Shown piece by piece: positions 27,220 through 35,881 of a stretch of 64,000 bases of DNA. Positions within the stretch are counted from its first letter, which is position 1. The number at the start of each line of letters is the position of its first letter. Under the pieces are notes generated by a model, which was given only the letters and a program-made list of their open reading frames with translations, had not been told where the DNA came from and did not search any database. A program made the translations under genes and the position numbers. Source of the stretch: Pedobacter cryoconitis (GTDB lineage Bacteria; Bacteroidota; Bacteroidia; Sphingobacteriales; Sphingobacteriaceae); contig JAAAFW010000015.1 in the NCBI GenBank assembly GCA_019352875.1, positions 1,342,583 to 1,406,582 on the forward strand, written 5' to 3'.

Positions 27220-28635
27220 ATGAGTATAAATCTATCAGCGCAAACTCCGGAATCGACAAAAAAAATACTTCCTGTTATTCTGGGCACTGCCATTTTTATG
27301 CAGATGCTCGATTCGACGATTCTGAATACATCTTTACCAGCAATTGCTAAAGATTTTAATGAATCACCATTGAATATGCAGAACGCTATTATTAGTTATG
27401 TGTTAACCTTGGCGGTGTTTATGCCGGTTAGCGGATTTCTTTCTGATAAATTTGGCACTAAAAAGGTTTTTATTTTTGCATTAGTTTTATTTAGCGTTGG
27501 TTCTCTTTTTTGTTCGCTTTCTCACAATCTTATACAGTTGGTGGTTGCAAGGATGATTCAGGGGGTAGGCGGTAGTTTAATGATCCCGGTTGGTAAATTG
27601 GCACTAATTAAAACTTTCCCGAAAAATGAGCTCTTGAAAGCAATGAATTTTGCCATTATCCCCGCGTTGATCGGTCCTGTTCTAGGACCACTGGTAGGTG
27701 GTTATATGGTCGATTATTTATCCTGGCACTGGATTTTTATCATCAATATACCAATTGGGTTAATTGGAGTTGCATTGAGCATCAGATTTATGCCGGATTA
27801 TAAATCTCCCATTATTGATTTTGATCTAAAGGGGTTCCTTATTTTCGCTGCAGCGTCATTATTGCTATCAGTTGCCCTGGAGTTATTTGGTAACACCTTG
27901 TATGTTTCACCGGTTTTACTGGTCTTTCTATCTGGATTTTTAATGTTGTATTTTTATTATCGTCACGCTTCAACTGATAATAATCCGATCTTTCCCCTGA
28001 ACCTATTTAAGGTGCGGACATTCAGAGTAGGTATTGTCGGTAATCTGGCTACGCGTCTGGGAATTAGTGCTATTCCGCTTTTACTGCCAATGATGATTCA
28101 GATTGCGTACGGACGGTCAGCGGTAACTTCCGGATGGATTGTGGCTCCAATGGCTATTACAGCGATGTTTGGTAAATCTGCAGTGATTGGAATCCTGAAC
28201 AGGTTCGGTTATCGGGCGACCTTAATGACCAATACTTTCATTATCGGCATTTTAATTTGTTGTATGGCTATCCCTGGATCAAATGCTTCTATCTACTGGT
28301 ATATGCCTATCATCGCTGTTCTGGGATTCTTTAACTCCATCCAGTTTACTGCAATGAATACAATATCCATTGCCGATTTACGACAATACCATACCAGTAG
28401 CGGAAATTCGTTGATTTCAGTAAATCAGCAATTAGCGATTGGGTTTGGTATTGCCTTCGGATTAATTGTATTAAAGATCTTTCAGGGCGACGTAAAGCTG
28501 ATAAATGATGAAATTCATAATGCTTTCAGATATACGTTTTTAGTAGTTGGTACGCTAACTGTCATTTCAGGACTGATTTTTAGAAGGCTGCATTTTAAGG
28601 ACGGCGATAACATGAAGCCTGAGGAGAAACATTAA
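27220..28635 (+). CDS. MFS transporter, DHA2 (EmrB/QacA-like) family
   Basis: This 471-residue inner-membrane exporter begins with the DHA2 motif MQMLDSTILNTSLPAIAKDF in helix 1. The loop 2-3 motif GFLSDKFGTKKVF and the helix 5 region GPVLGPLVGGYMVDYLSWHW (antiporter motif C) are present. About 14 helices are expected for this subfamily. Such pumps exchange protons for drugs or lipophilic compounds. It lies downstream of an SDR-AraC module and near MarR and TetR systems, consistent with a xenobiotic-response neighbourhood. Confidence 0.92.
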   Translation: MSINLSAQTPESTKKILPVILGTAIFMQMLDSTILNTSLPAIAKDFNESPLNMQNAIISYVLTLAVFMPVSGFLSDKFGTKKVFIFALVLFSVGSLFCSLSHNLIQLVVARMIQGVGGSLMIPVGKLALIKTFPKNELLKAMNFAIIPALIGPVLGPLVGGYMVDYLSWHWIFIINIPIGLIGVALSIRFMPDYKSPIIDFDLKGFLIFAAASLLLSVALELFGNTLYVSPVLLVFLSGFLMLYFYYRHASTDNNPIFPLNLFKVRTFRVGIVGNLATRLGISAIPLLLPMMIQIAYGRSAVTSGWIVAPMAITAMFGKSAVIGILNRFGYRATLMTNTFIIGILICCMAIPGSNASIYWYMPIIAVLGFFNSIQFTAMNTISIADLRQYHTSSGNSLISVNQQLAIGFGIAFGLIVLKIFQGDVKLINDEIHNAFRYTFLVVGTLTVISGLIFRRLHFKDGDNMKPEEKH

Positions 28636-28660
28636 TTAGTTGATTTTGCGGATACCATCT

Positions 28661-29086
28661 CTACCGGGTTTTCACAGACCCGTTACAGACATCTCCTTCG
28701 GGAATGCCGTCTACCCAGACTTTCAGAACTTTGATCCGGTCTCTGGTTAATGATTCGAGATAAGATGCCCTGCACATTGACTCAGCACTCCCATACTGTC
28801 CTTTTTCCGGGAATCTGGCCGCCAGATCGGCGTCTCGTAATTTAAGCCACAGACGCTGGGCAGCCTTTATATTTTTGATAAACTGGGCCTTGGCCGAATA
28901 TTCCTTAAGTATATTTTGATATACCCTATTGAGTTCATTGTCAGCTTGTTTGTAACTATCGGCAGCAGAGCTATTCATTCCAGACTGTGACTGAGCGTAA
29001 GAACTGCCGGACAACAAAGTTAGGGCGAATGCCATAGATAATAAGAAAATGAAAGGTGTAGAAGGAATGTTTTTTATAGTTTTCAT
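28661..29086 (-). CDS. LprI/DUF1311-family exported protein (lysozyme-inhibitor-like)
   Basis: This 141-residue exported protein has a signal peptide ending near residue 31 (SSYAQ). Its helical domain carries the LprI N-terminal pattern: ADNELNRVYQNILKEY, then IKAAQRLWLKLRDADLAARF and a Cys-containing stretch (MCRASYLESLTRDR). LprI of mycobacteria inhibits lysozyme; whether this protein does is unknown. It converges on the DHA2 exporter gene and is monocistronic. Confidence 0.82.
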   Translation of the reverse strand: MKTIKNIPSTPFIFLLSMAFALTLLSGSSYAQSQSGMNSSAADSYKQADNELNRVYQNILKEYSAKAQFIKNIKAAQRLWLKLRDADLAARFPEKGQYGSAESMCRASYLESLTRDRIKVLKVWVDGIPEGDVCNGSVKTR

Positions 29087-29202
29087 AGTTTGAAATATTT
29101 AACAGATTCGTGGCAACAGCCTTGAAAGCTCGAATCAAATACTTGTTCACTACATTTCGAAATTGGAAATTGTTTGGTTATTATTCTGATTCCTTAACCA
29201 AG

Positions 29203-29243
29203 AATAAACCCGCCTCTAAGTTTAAACTCAGGGCGGGTTTATT
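29203..29243 (-). terminator. Terminator after the SDR gene at 29.3 kb
   Basis: AATAAACCCGCC (29203-29214) pairs with GGCGGGTTTATT (29232-29243). The loop itself contains the palindrome AGTTTAAACT. It lies just past the SDR stop on the minus strand. Confidence 0.75.
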
Positions 29244-29264
29244 GAATTATAACCTATGTGTTAC

Positions 29265-30011
29265 TTACTGAGCAGTCATACCGGCATCAATGATATGTTC
29301 TGCGCCGGTTATATAAGATGAGTCATCTGAAGCAAGAAATAATACCAGGTTAGAGACTTCTTTAGCTTCTGCTAGTCTTCCCAAAGGAATCTGTACCAAC
29401 GCATCGCCACCATCTTCATTGGTTGCCTCCACCATCATCGGCGTATTGATGAAGCCTGGATGTACGGAATTTACACGGATGTTTTTTGGACCATACTCGA
29501 TGGCAGTCGCTTTGGTCATTCCCCTCACGGCAAATTTACTAGCTACATAGGCGAGACTGGGGAATCCGTAATTTGCAACTATGCCTGCGATAGAGGAAAT
29601 ATTCACGATTGAACCTTTTCCGGCTTTCAACATAGAGGGAATAACATACTTCATCCCATAAAATACGGCGTGCTGGTTAATTTCACATACTTTCAAATAT
29701 TGTTCTTCAGCTAATTCTGCCGTTTGTGCAATAGGTCCGAGTACGCCGGCATTGTTTACCAGTATGTTTACCGGGCCAAACTTTTCTTCTGCATGCGCTA
29801 CAACACTTTTCCATTCCTGGGAATTAGTTACATCATGTTTAACGAAAAGTGCGTTTTCGCCGAGTTCTTCAGCTAGCAATTTACCGGCATCTTCAGAAAG
29901 GTCTGTTAACACAACTCTTGCTCCTTCGGCAATAAATGTTCTGGCATGTGATGCCCCCATACCCCGGGCAGCACCTGTTATGATGGCTACTTTTTGTTTA
30001 AGACGTTCCAT
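29265..30011 (-). CDS. SDR family oxidoreductase (20-beta-HSD/FabG-like)
   Basis: This 248-residue classical SDR has TGAARGMG (about residues 12-19), NNAG near 89-92, the catalytic Ser region SIVNISSIAG, YVASK (Tyr/Lys) near 155-159, and the C-terminal GAEHIIDAGMTAQ. It most resembles 3-alpha/20-beta-hydroxysteroid dehydrogenase-like or cyclohexanol dehydrogenase-like SDRs; the true substrate is unknown. The start at MERLKQK is chosen because it sits directly before the first beta-strand. An AraC regulator gene lies 155 bp upstream on the same strand. Confidence 0.9.
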   Translation of the reverse strand: MERLKQKVAIITGAARGMGASHARTFIAEGARVVLTDLSEDAGKLLAEELGENALFVKHDVTNSQEWKSVVAHAEEKFGPVNILVNNAGVLGPIAQTAELAEEQYLKVCEINQHAVFYGMKYVIPSMLKAGKGSIVNISSIAGIVANYGFPSLAYVASKFAVRGMTKATAIEYGPKNIRVNSVHPGFINTPMMVEATNEDGGDALVQIPLGRLAEAKEVSNLVLFLASDDSSYITGAEHIIDAGMTAQ

Positions 30012-30166
30012 AGTTTTTATGTTATAATTCAAAGCTAATGAATGCTCGAACGGTAGAACATGTCAGCTAAGACATAAAACATGTTTCAAAAAGCACATCT
30101 ACTCTAATGTCATTTTGCTGGTTAAGTGTATTTTGTTACAGTTTACATAACGGGCTTGTTTTCCTT

Positions 30167-31063
30167 TTATGAATTCTCCTGAAAATACAGGGACCGGTAA
30201 CTTTTAGGGGAAAAACCTGTTTGATTTTTGAAAAATTTACTAAATGCAAATGGGTCACTGAAATTGAGCAAGTATGCAATTTCACTAAACGTCTTATTGG
30301 TATAAGAGACCATATATTTTGCTTCGCTTACTAGTCTATGATAAATAAGTGCACTGGGTTTGTCTCCTAATGATTTTTTTATCCGCAAGTAAAGCGATCG
30401 TGGTGTGATGCCTAGTTTTTCTGCATAAAAAGATGTTTCCCTGTTTGTGATAAAGTGTTTTGCAACCAGGTTATTGAAAGTATCTAGAAAATGCAAATCA
30501 GCATTTGTGATCTGGTCTTTCTTAAAGAGGTAGCCTTTTAGGATATTATCAATCTCATATAACATAGCAGAGGTGAGGCTGCGTGCAACCAGTTCCCAGC
30601 TATGCGGGGAAAGATGTGTCAGTAACTCAAAGACACCTTTAAATAACCGGGATATCCGTTGTTTATCTGGCACAGTTAAGTCAATCAGATTTTGCATATT
30701 CTCACTGAGAAAGGATTCGTGTTTCACGGAAAAGATATTTTCGTTAAGATGTTCCAGAAATTTTTTGGTAAACAGAATAAATGTACCCTTTGTCTTTCTG
30801 CTGAGTTGGGTTACTTGAAATGTCTGGCCGGGGCGGTAAATCATTAAAGAGTGCGTACTAAGCGCATAGGCTTTACTATCAATTATAATTCGTAGGCTAC
30901 CGCTGGTAATCATTCCAACACAATAGTAATTTGGATTTACGAAATAAGGTTCAAACTCTGAAGGGATATCGGTCAGATACAAGAAATCATCGGATTCGAC
31001 CCAGTCAAGGGAGCGGTAGTTAATTATATCACGTATGCCGTATTCTTCGATTTTTGCCGTCAT
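30167..31063 (-). CDS. AraC family transcriptional regulator
   Basis: This 298-residue protein has an N-terminal cupin-like AraC_binding domain (about residues 30-130, SLRIIIDSKAYALSTHSLMI). The C-terminal double helix-turn-helix (about 190-290) includes FYAEKLGITPRSLYLRIKKS and FSEIAYLLNFSDPFAFSKFF. It is not closely related to the two paralogous AraC proteins at 4.1 and 26.1 kb. Its position upstream of the SDR gene suggests control of that gene. The ligand is unknown. Confidence 0.9.
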   Translation of the reverse strand: MTAKIEEYGIRDIINYRSLDWVESDDFLYLTDIPSEFEPYFVNPNYYCVGMITSGSLRIIIDSKAYALSTHSLMIYRPGQTFQVTQLSRKTKGTFILFTKKFLEHLNENIFSVKHESFLSENMQNLIDLTVPDKQRISRLFKGVFELLTHLSPHSWELVARSLTSAMLYEIDNILKGYLFKKDQITNADLHFLDTFNNLVAKHFITNRETSFYAEKLGITPRSLYLRIKKSLGDKPSALIYHRLVSEAKYMVSYTNKTFSEIAYLLNFSDPFAFSKFFKNQTGFSPKSYRSLYFQENS

Positions 31064-31252
31064 TATTTATTCTTTTTTCACAATGCACGCTGCAAATTTC
31101 GTGCTTAAGATACTAAACCGTACAATTATAAAGTGATTTTCTCAGCGTAGGGATGGATAAGTATCTATTGTTAATAATTATATATAATTTGATAATTACT
31201 AAAAATAGTTTTAACTATTTTGTGGGACCAAATAGAAGCTAAATCGTTTAAT

Positions 31253-33409
31253 ATGAGAAAAAGATGTACGAGTTTGCTGTTGATAATTATGTTTTTATCT
31301 ACCGCAGTTAAGAGTCAGACCAGTCAAACGAATATGAAGTATGTCAATACTTTTATCGGAACAGAAGCAGTTACAGATCCAAAGATTCTTGGATTTGAGT
31401 TACCTGAAGACTGGAGGGCATGGTCTGGACTTACTTTTCCAGGTAGTTCATTACCAAATGCAATGGTCCAGCTAAGCCCTATGACAAAATATCAGCCGGC
31501 GGGTGCCGGATATGAATATGAAGATTCTGTAATCGTTGGGTTTACTCATACCAATAAAGGACATTGGAACTTAGGAAATGTTCCTGTACTGCCGATGTCA
31601 AATACAGACTCAAAATCGGGTTCCCGTTTCTCTCATAAAAATGAAAGTGCCGAACCGGGATATTATCAAGTATATCTGGATGATTATAAGGTGAATGTGC
31701 GTTTGACGTCGACCTTAAGAACGGGTTATCATAGATATGAGTATAAGGATAATCATAACAGGCAGATCATGTTTGACTTATCCAAAGCACTTAGCGGGGT
31801 AAATACCTGGAACATCGAGCAGATAGGCAAGTCTGCATTAAAAGGTTTTCAGGGAGGAGAAAACGTCTACTTTTATGCAGTTCTGAATACAGATATTGAG
31901 AAGCTGGAAATCGAATCCGCGGGTAAGAAAGATGGCTATGCTATAGTGCACCTGGCCGATGGAAAAAAAGGCCCAGTAGAGCTTAAAATAGGATTATCAT
32001 TTGTAAGTACAGCTAATGCAAAAGAGAACCTGGATAAAGAAATTGGTAATAAGTCTTTTGAGACCGTTCGTAATGAAGCGCACCGGACCTGGGAGAAAAT
32101 GCTTTCGGCTATACAAGTGAAAGGCGGAACAGAGAAACAAAAGGTAATGCTTTATTCTTCTTTGTATCGCTCGCTGCTTTGGCCCGCTCTACGTAGTGAT
32201 GTGAATGGAGAGTTTAAAGATGCTAAGCATGCTGTTGTCAAGGCAGTAAATTACAATTACTATACCGAACCGTCTTTATGGGATACCTACCGTAACAAGG
32301 ACGTGCTTCTGGGATTAATGTCTCCTCAGGTTACAACTGACGTAATTAAATCGATGAAAGATGTCGGGGATAAAACCGGATTTATTCCTACATTTTTTCA
32401 TGGTGATCATGGAGCTTCTTCCATTGCGGGTGCTTACCTGAGGGGGATCGATAATTTTGATGTTAAAGGTACTTACGAGATTTTGTTAAGAAATGCAAAT
32501 GTGTCGCCCGGTGCACGTCCTTTTCTGGATGAATATCTTAAAAAAGGCTTCATATCCGATCCGGATGTTGCTAATCCTCATGTGGAAACCAAGGCCAGGG
32601 CAGGGGTGTCTAAAACTTTGGAATATGCTTATGATGATTATTCGCTTGCTCAGATGGCGAAAAAGCTGGGTGATACAGTGAATTACAGAATTCTGATGGC
32701 AAGATCCAAAAATTATAAAAATATGTTTGATCCTTCTACTCGTTTTATGAGGGGCAGACTGGAAAATGGGGACTGGATTACACCTTTTAATCCGCAGTAC
32801 CCGTACTATGAATATATGTACCGGGAAGCAAATGCCTGGCAGGTATCATTTTATGCTCCACATGATATGAAAGGTTTGATCGCATTGTATGGAGGAGAAA
32901 AGGGATTTGAATCTAAATTAGATTCACTGTTTACCGTGCCATGGAACCCAAAGCATATCGCCAGAAACGTAGAAAGTATGATCGGGCAATATTGTCATGG
33001 CAACCAGCCTGATCATGAAGCACCATTTTCGTATCATTTTATTGGAAAACCTGAGAAATCTCAGAAAATAATCGACAACATTCTGAATAATTTATATGGC
33101 ATAGGTGACCATAGTTTAGCACTTTGCGGTATGGACGATGCGGGGGAGTTGTCTTCCTGGTACGTATTTACTGCATTAGGTTTGTACCCATTTTCGGCAA
33201 CCGATGCTGAATATATTGTTACAGCTCCGCTATTTGACGAGGTGAAATGGACAACGCCAAATGGAAAGGTATTGACGATTACAAAACCTGAAAAGGGAAG
33301 GGATATTACTGAAATTAAAGTTGATGGAAAAGATAATAAAGGCTATTTTATCTCGCATGATCTATTTAAAAATGGGGGTAAAGTAGAGATTATTACAAAA
33401 GGCTCATAA
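31253..33409 (+). CDS. Glycoside hydrolase family 92 (alpha-mannosidase-like), secreted
   Basis: This 718-residue exported protein has a signal peptide ending near residue 22 (VKSQ). An N-terminal beta-sandwich opens with YVNTFIGTEA and contains the GH92-type FTHTNKGH. The C-terminal (alpha/alpha)6 barrel carries YREANAWQVSFYAPHD (Glu-514, the expected general acid) and GMDDAGELSSWYVF (Asp base region). GH92 enzymes are calcium-dependent inverting exo-alpha-mannosidases. The usual HGNEPSHH-type loop is HGNQPDHE here, so leaving-group specificity may differ. The start is the ATG at 31253, just before a basic signal peptide. A Tat-exported oxidoreductase gene follows 130 bp downstream. Confidence 0.9.
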   Translation: MRKRCTSLLLIIMFLSTAVKSQTSQTNMKYVNTFIGTEAVTDPKILGFELPEDWRAWSGLTFPGSSLPNAMVQLSPMTKYQPAGAGYEYEDSVIVGFTHTNKGHWNLGNVPVLPMSNTDSKSGSRFSHKNESAEPGYYQVYLDDYKVNVRLTSTLRTGYHRYEYKDNHNRQIMFDLSKALSGVNTWNIEQIGKSALKGFQGGENVYFYAVLNTDIEKLEIESAGKKDGYAIVHLADGKKGPVELKIGLSFVSTANAKENLDKEIGNKSFETVRNEAHRTWEKMLSAIQVKGGTEKQKVMLYSSLYRSLLWPALRSDVNGEFKDAKHAVVKAVNYNYYTEPSLWDTYRNKDVLLGLMSPQVTTDVIKSMKDVGDKTGFIPTFFHGDHGASSIAGAYLRGIDNFDVKGTYEILLRNANVSPGARPFLDEYLKKGFISDPDVANPHVETKARAGVSKTLEYAYDDYSLAQMAKKLGDTVNYRILMARSKNYKNMFDPSTRFMRGRLENGDWITPFNPQYPYYEYMYREANAWQVSFYAPHDMKGLIALYGGEKGFESKLDSLFTVPWNPKHIARNVESMIGQYCHGNQPDHEAPFSYHFIGKPEKSQKIIDNILNNLYGIGDHSLALCGMDDAGELSSWYVFTALGLYPFSATDAEYIVTAPLFDEVKWTTPNGKVLTITKPEKGRDITEIKVDGKDNKGYFISHDLFKNGGKVEIITKGS

Positions 33410-33539
33410 TAACAGGGGATTTATGAGGTATTTGTTTAATTTGTAATCGTATTGCGTTGGATGATAATTAGTTGAAACTGTAGGGAGAGATAATTGTTCT
33501 TCGTAAAACTTATATTAAGAACCAAATAGATTTAACTTT

Positions 33540-34658
33540 ATGAATTCACGTCGGGATTTTTTACAAAAACTAGGCGGATCCGTCCTGGCCTTACATTTGG
33601 CATCCGTTAAAAGCTGGGCTGCCGGTAAAAATGAATATAATGAACTTTATGACGGGCCGGTTTTGAGGGTAGCGATAATGGGTCTGGGAGGTTATGGTAC
33701 CCGTGTTGCTGAGGCCATGCAGTCATGTGTGAAAGCTAAACTGGTCGGTGTCATCAGTGGCACGCCTTCAAAAGTTAAAGACTGGCAAAGCAAGTATGGG
33801 ATTTCAGAGAAGAACTGCTATAATTATGAAGATTTCGACCGGATCAGCGATAATCCTGATATCGACGCAGTGTATGTGATAACCCCTAATGCACTACATC
33901 ATGATCAAGTAATCCGTGTGGCTAAAGCGGGTAAACATGTGATTTGCGAAAAGCCAATGGCTTTGAATGCCAGAGAAGGGCAGGAAATGATTGATGCCTG
34001 TAGAAAAGCAAAAGTCAAGTTGCTGGTTGGCTACCGTATGCATTTTGAACCCAAGACACTTGAAATCATTTCAATGAGAAAAAGTGGGGATTTTGGCAAA
34101 ATCAAATTCTTTCAAGGTCTATGTGGTTTTAAAATTGGCGATCCCAATCAATGGCGGTTAAATAAACAAATGGCTGGCGGAGGTTCTCTCATGGATATTG
34201 GAATTTACGCCATCAATGGAGCACGTTATATGGTTGGTGAAGAGCCGGTATGGATTACTGCTCAAGAGACAAAAACAGACCCTGTACTATTTAAAGATGG
34301 TGTCGATGAGACTATTCAATTTCAATTTGGCTTTCCCAGCGGAGCGACGGCTTCTTGCTTATCAACTTATAATATGAACAATCTGGACCGGTTTTTCCTG
34401 AATGGAGAGAAAGGATTTGCAGAACTGCAGCCGTCTACCGGTTACGGTCCAATTAAAGGGCGTACAAATAAAGGCGAATTAAACCAGCCTGTTACTACTC
34501 ATCAAACGGTACAGATGGAAGAAATAGCCGGGATTATTCTGGAGGGTAAGCAGCCGATCGTGCCTATAGATGGCGAAGAAGCATTGAAAGATTTAAAAAT
34601 CATTGACGCTATCTACCTTGCAGTGAAGACGAATAAAAAGATTACTGTTAATCTTTAG
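33540..34658 (+). CDS. Tat-exported Gfo/Idh/MocA family oxidoreductase
   Basis: This 372-residue protein has a twin-arginine signal (NSRRDFLQKLGG, then a hydrophobic stretch to about residue 28). It is therefore exported folded, probably with its cofactor. The N-terminal Rossmann domain has VAIMGLGGYGTRVAEAM, and CEKPMA carries the conserved Lys of the family. The C-terminal GFO_IDH_MocA domain follows (GGGSLMDIGIYAINGARYM). Members oxidise sugars or act as NAD-dependent glycosidases (GH109-like). Position after the GH92 gene suggests a shared glycan substrate; this is inference. Confidence 0.88.
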   Translation: MNSRRDFLQKLGGSVLALHLASVKSWAAGKNEYNELYDGPVLRVAIMGLGGYGTRVAEAMQSCVKAKLVGVISGTPSKVKDWQSKYGISEKNCYNYEDFDRISDNPDIDAVYVITPNALHHDQVIRVAKAGKHVICEKPMALNAREGQEMIDACRKAKVKLLVGYRMHFEPKTLEIISMRKSGDFGKIKFFQGLCGFKIGDPNQWRLNKQMAGGGSLMDIGIYAINGARYMVGEEPVWITAQETKTDPVLFKDGVDETIQFQFGFPSGATASCLSTYNMNNLDRFFLNGEKGFAELQPSTGYGPIKGRTNKGELNQPVTTHQTVQMEEIAGIILEGKQPIVPIDGEEALKDLKIIDAIYLAVKTNKKITVNL

Positions 34659-34666
34659 GAGATAAT

Positions 34667-35017
34667 ATGAAAAATACCCGGGTGTTTCAAATGTCCTTTG
34701 CCAGCGTTTACCCGCATTATATAAAAAAAGCGGAGAAAAAAGGGCGTACAAAAGATGAAGTAGATGAGATTATATTTTGGCTGACGGGGTATGATAAACA
34801 GACGTTACAAGAACAAATAGACGACAGAACCGATTTTGAGACTTTTTTCGAGCAAGCGCCGCAAATAAATCCTAACGTTTCAAAAATTACCGGTTTAATC
34901 TGTGGCTATCGTGTCGAAGAAATCGAAGATATTCTAATGCAAAAGATACGTTATTTGGATAAGCTGATTGATGAATTGGCCAGGGGTAAGGCGATGGAGA
35001 AGATTTTACGGGAGTAA
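34667..35017 (+). CDS. DUF2200 family protein
   Basis: This 116-residue soluble protein matches the DUF2200 family across its whole length: RVFQMSFASVYPHYIKKAEK, EIIFWLTGYD, FFEQAPQINPN, then the C-terminal ICGYRVEEIEDILMQKIRYL. The function is unknown in the family. It begins 8 bp after the oxidoreductase stop, so it is probably co-transcribed with it, but a functional link is not evident. Confidence 0.88.
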   Translation: MKNTRVFQMSFASVYPHYIKKAEKKGRTKDEVDEIIFWLTGYDKQTLQEQIDDRTDFETFFEQAPQINPNVSKITGLICGYRVEEIEDILMQKIRYLDKLIDELARGKAMEKILRE

Positions 35018-35303
35018 ATTGTTCCTAGGGTTCGTTCTGTAATAAAAATAATATCAAACTTTCTTTTGTGAAATAGCTTTTTACTTTAGGGCCTGATATA
35101 TTATATCTGGTCTCCGAACAGCTAATTCACGCAATTAAATGACGTCCTTTACTGTCTTTGTATTTCGCTAGAAAATTAGTGTAGTCAGATGATTTGGGAC
35201 ATCAATTTCAATTGCTATATTATGATACCGTAACGGCAGGGTTTTAGCATAGGCCGAATGACAGCCGGAACAATTCAAATTGATAAAAAAGGAATAAATA
35301 TAT

Positions 35304-35762
35304 ATGTTAGTTATTAGAAATTTTGAGGAGTATAAATCTTATTTAGGCAAAGAAATAGGGGTTTCGAAATGGCATAAAATAGATCAACATCAAATAAATA
35401 AATTTGCCGATGCAACACTGGATCATCAATGGATTCATGTAGATAAAGAAAGAGCTGAAAAAGAAGGGCCATTTAACGCGACTATTGCACATGGCTACTT
35501 AACATTATCACTCATTCCATACTTATGGAAGCAAATTGCTGATGTTCAGAACATTAAAATGGAAATAAATTATGGGATTGAGCAGTTTAAATTCGGGCAG
35601 GCCGTCGTAGTGGATAGTGAAGTGCAATTAAAAGCTAAGCTCAAGTCGATAATAAATCTGAGAGGTACGACTAAAGTAATTATTGAAGCAACTCTTATTA
35701 TAAAAGGTCAGCCGAAGCCTGCTTATACAGGAGATGTTATATTCTTATATCATTTTATATAG
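35304..35762 (+). CDS. MaoC-family (R)-specific enoyl-CoA hydratase-like protein
   Basis: This 152-residue hot-dog-fold protein has the catalytic segment FADATLDHQWIHVDKERAEK (Asp and His of the hydratase) and GPFNATIAHGYLTLSLIP. These are hallmarks of the MaoC/NodN type. The family hydrates trans-2-enoyl-CoA to (R)-3-hydroxyacyl-CoA; the chain length accepted here is unknown. It is isolated between a 286-bp spacer (35018-35303, nothing recognised) and the LOV kinase gene. Confidence 0.88.
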   Translation: MLVIRNFEEYKSYLGKEIGVSKWHKIDQHQINKFADATLDHQWIHVDKERAEKEGPFNATIAHGYLTLSLIPYLWKQIADVQNIKMEINYGIEQFKFGQAVVVDSEVQLKAKLKSIINLRGTTKVIIEATLIIKGQPKPAYTGDVIFLYHFI

Positions 35763-35881
35763 TCGACGAAACGAATTAATTTGGAGGAAAAGATCGTATT
35801 TAAAGAATTAATTAATATATCCATACAATTATTTTTGCAAATGATATAAACAAAATTGATTTTATGATGTAGTGTATCTTA

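Noticed and set aside
31253..33409. Reading the GH92 as a mannose-1-phosphate uncapping enzyme
   Set aside because: I considered this because of the Gln in HGNQPDHE, but the expected general-acid Glu (YREANAWQ) is present, so the acid-to-Gln change of those enzymes is not seen at that position.
35100..35190. Possible C-terminal gene remnant on the minus strand (frame ending LAKYKDSKGRHLIA)
   Set aside because: Only about 24 codons are open and a stop lies immediately upstream. It cannot be told from chance without a database search.
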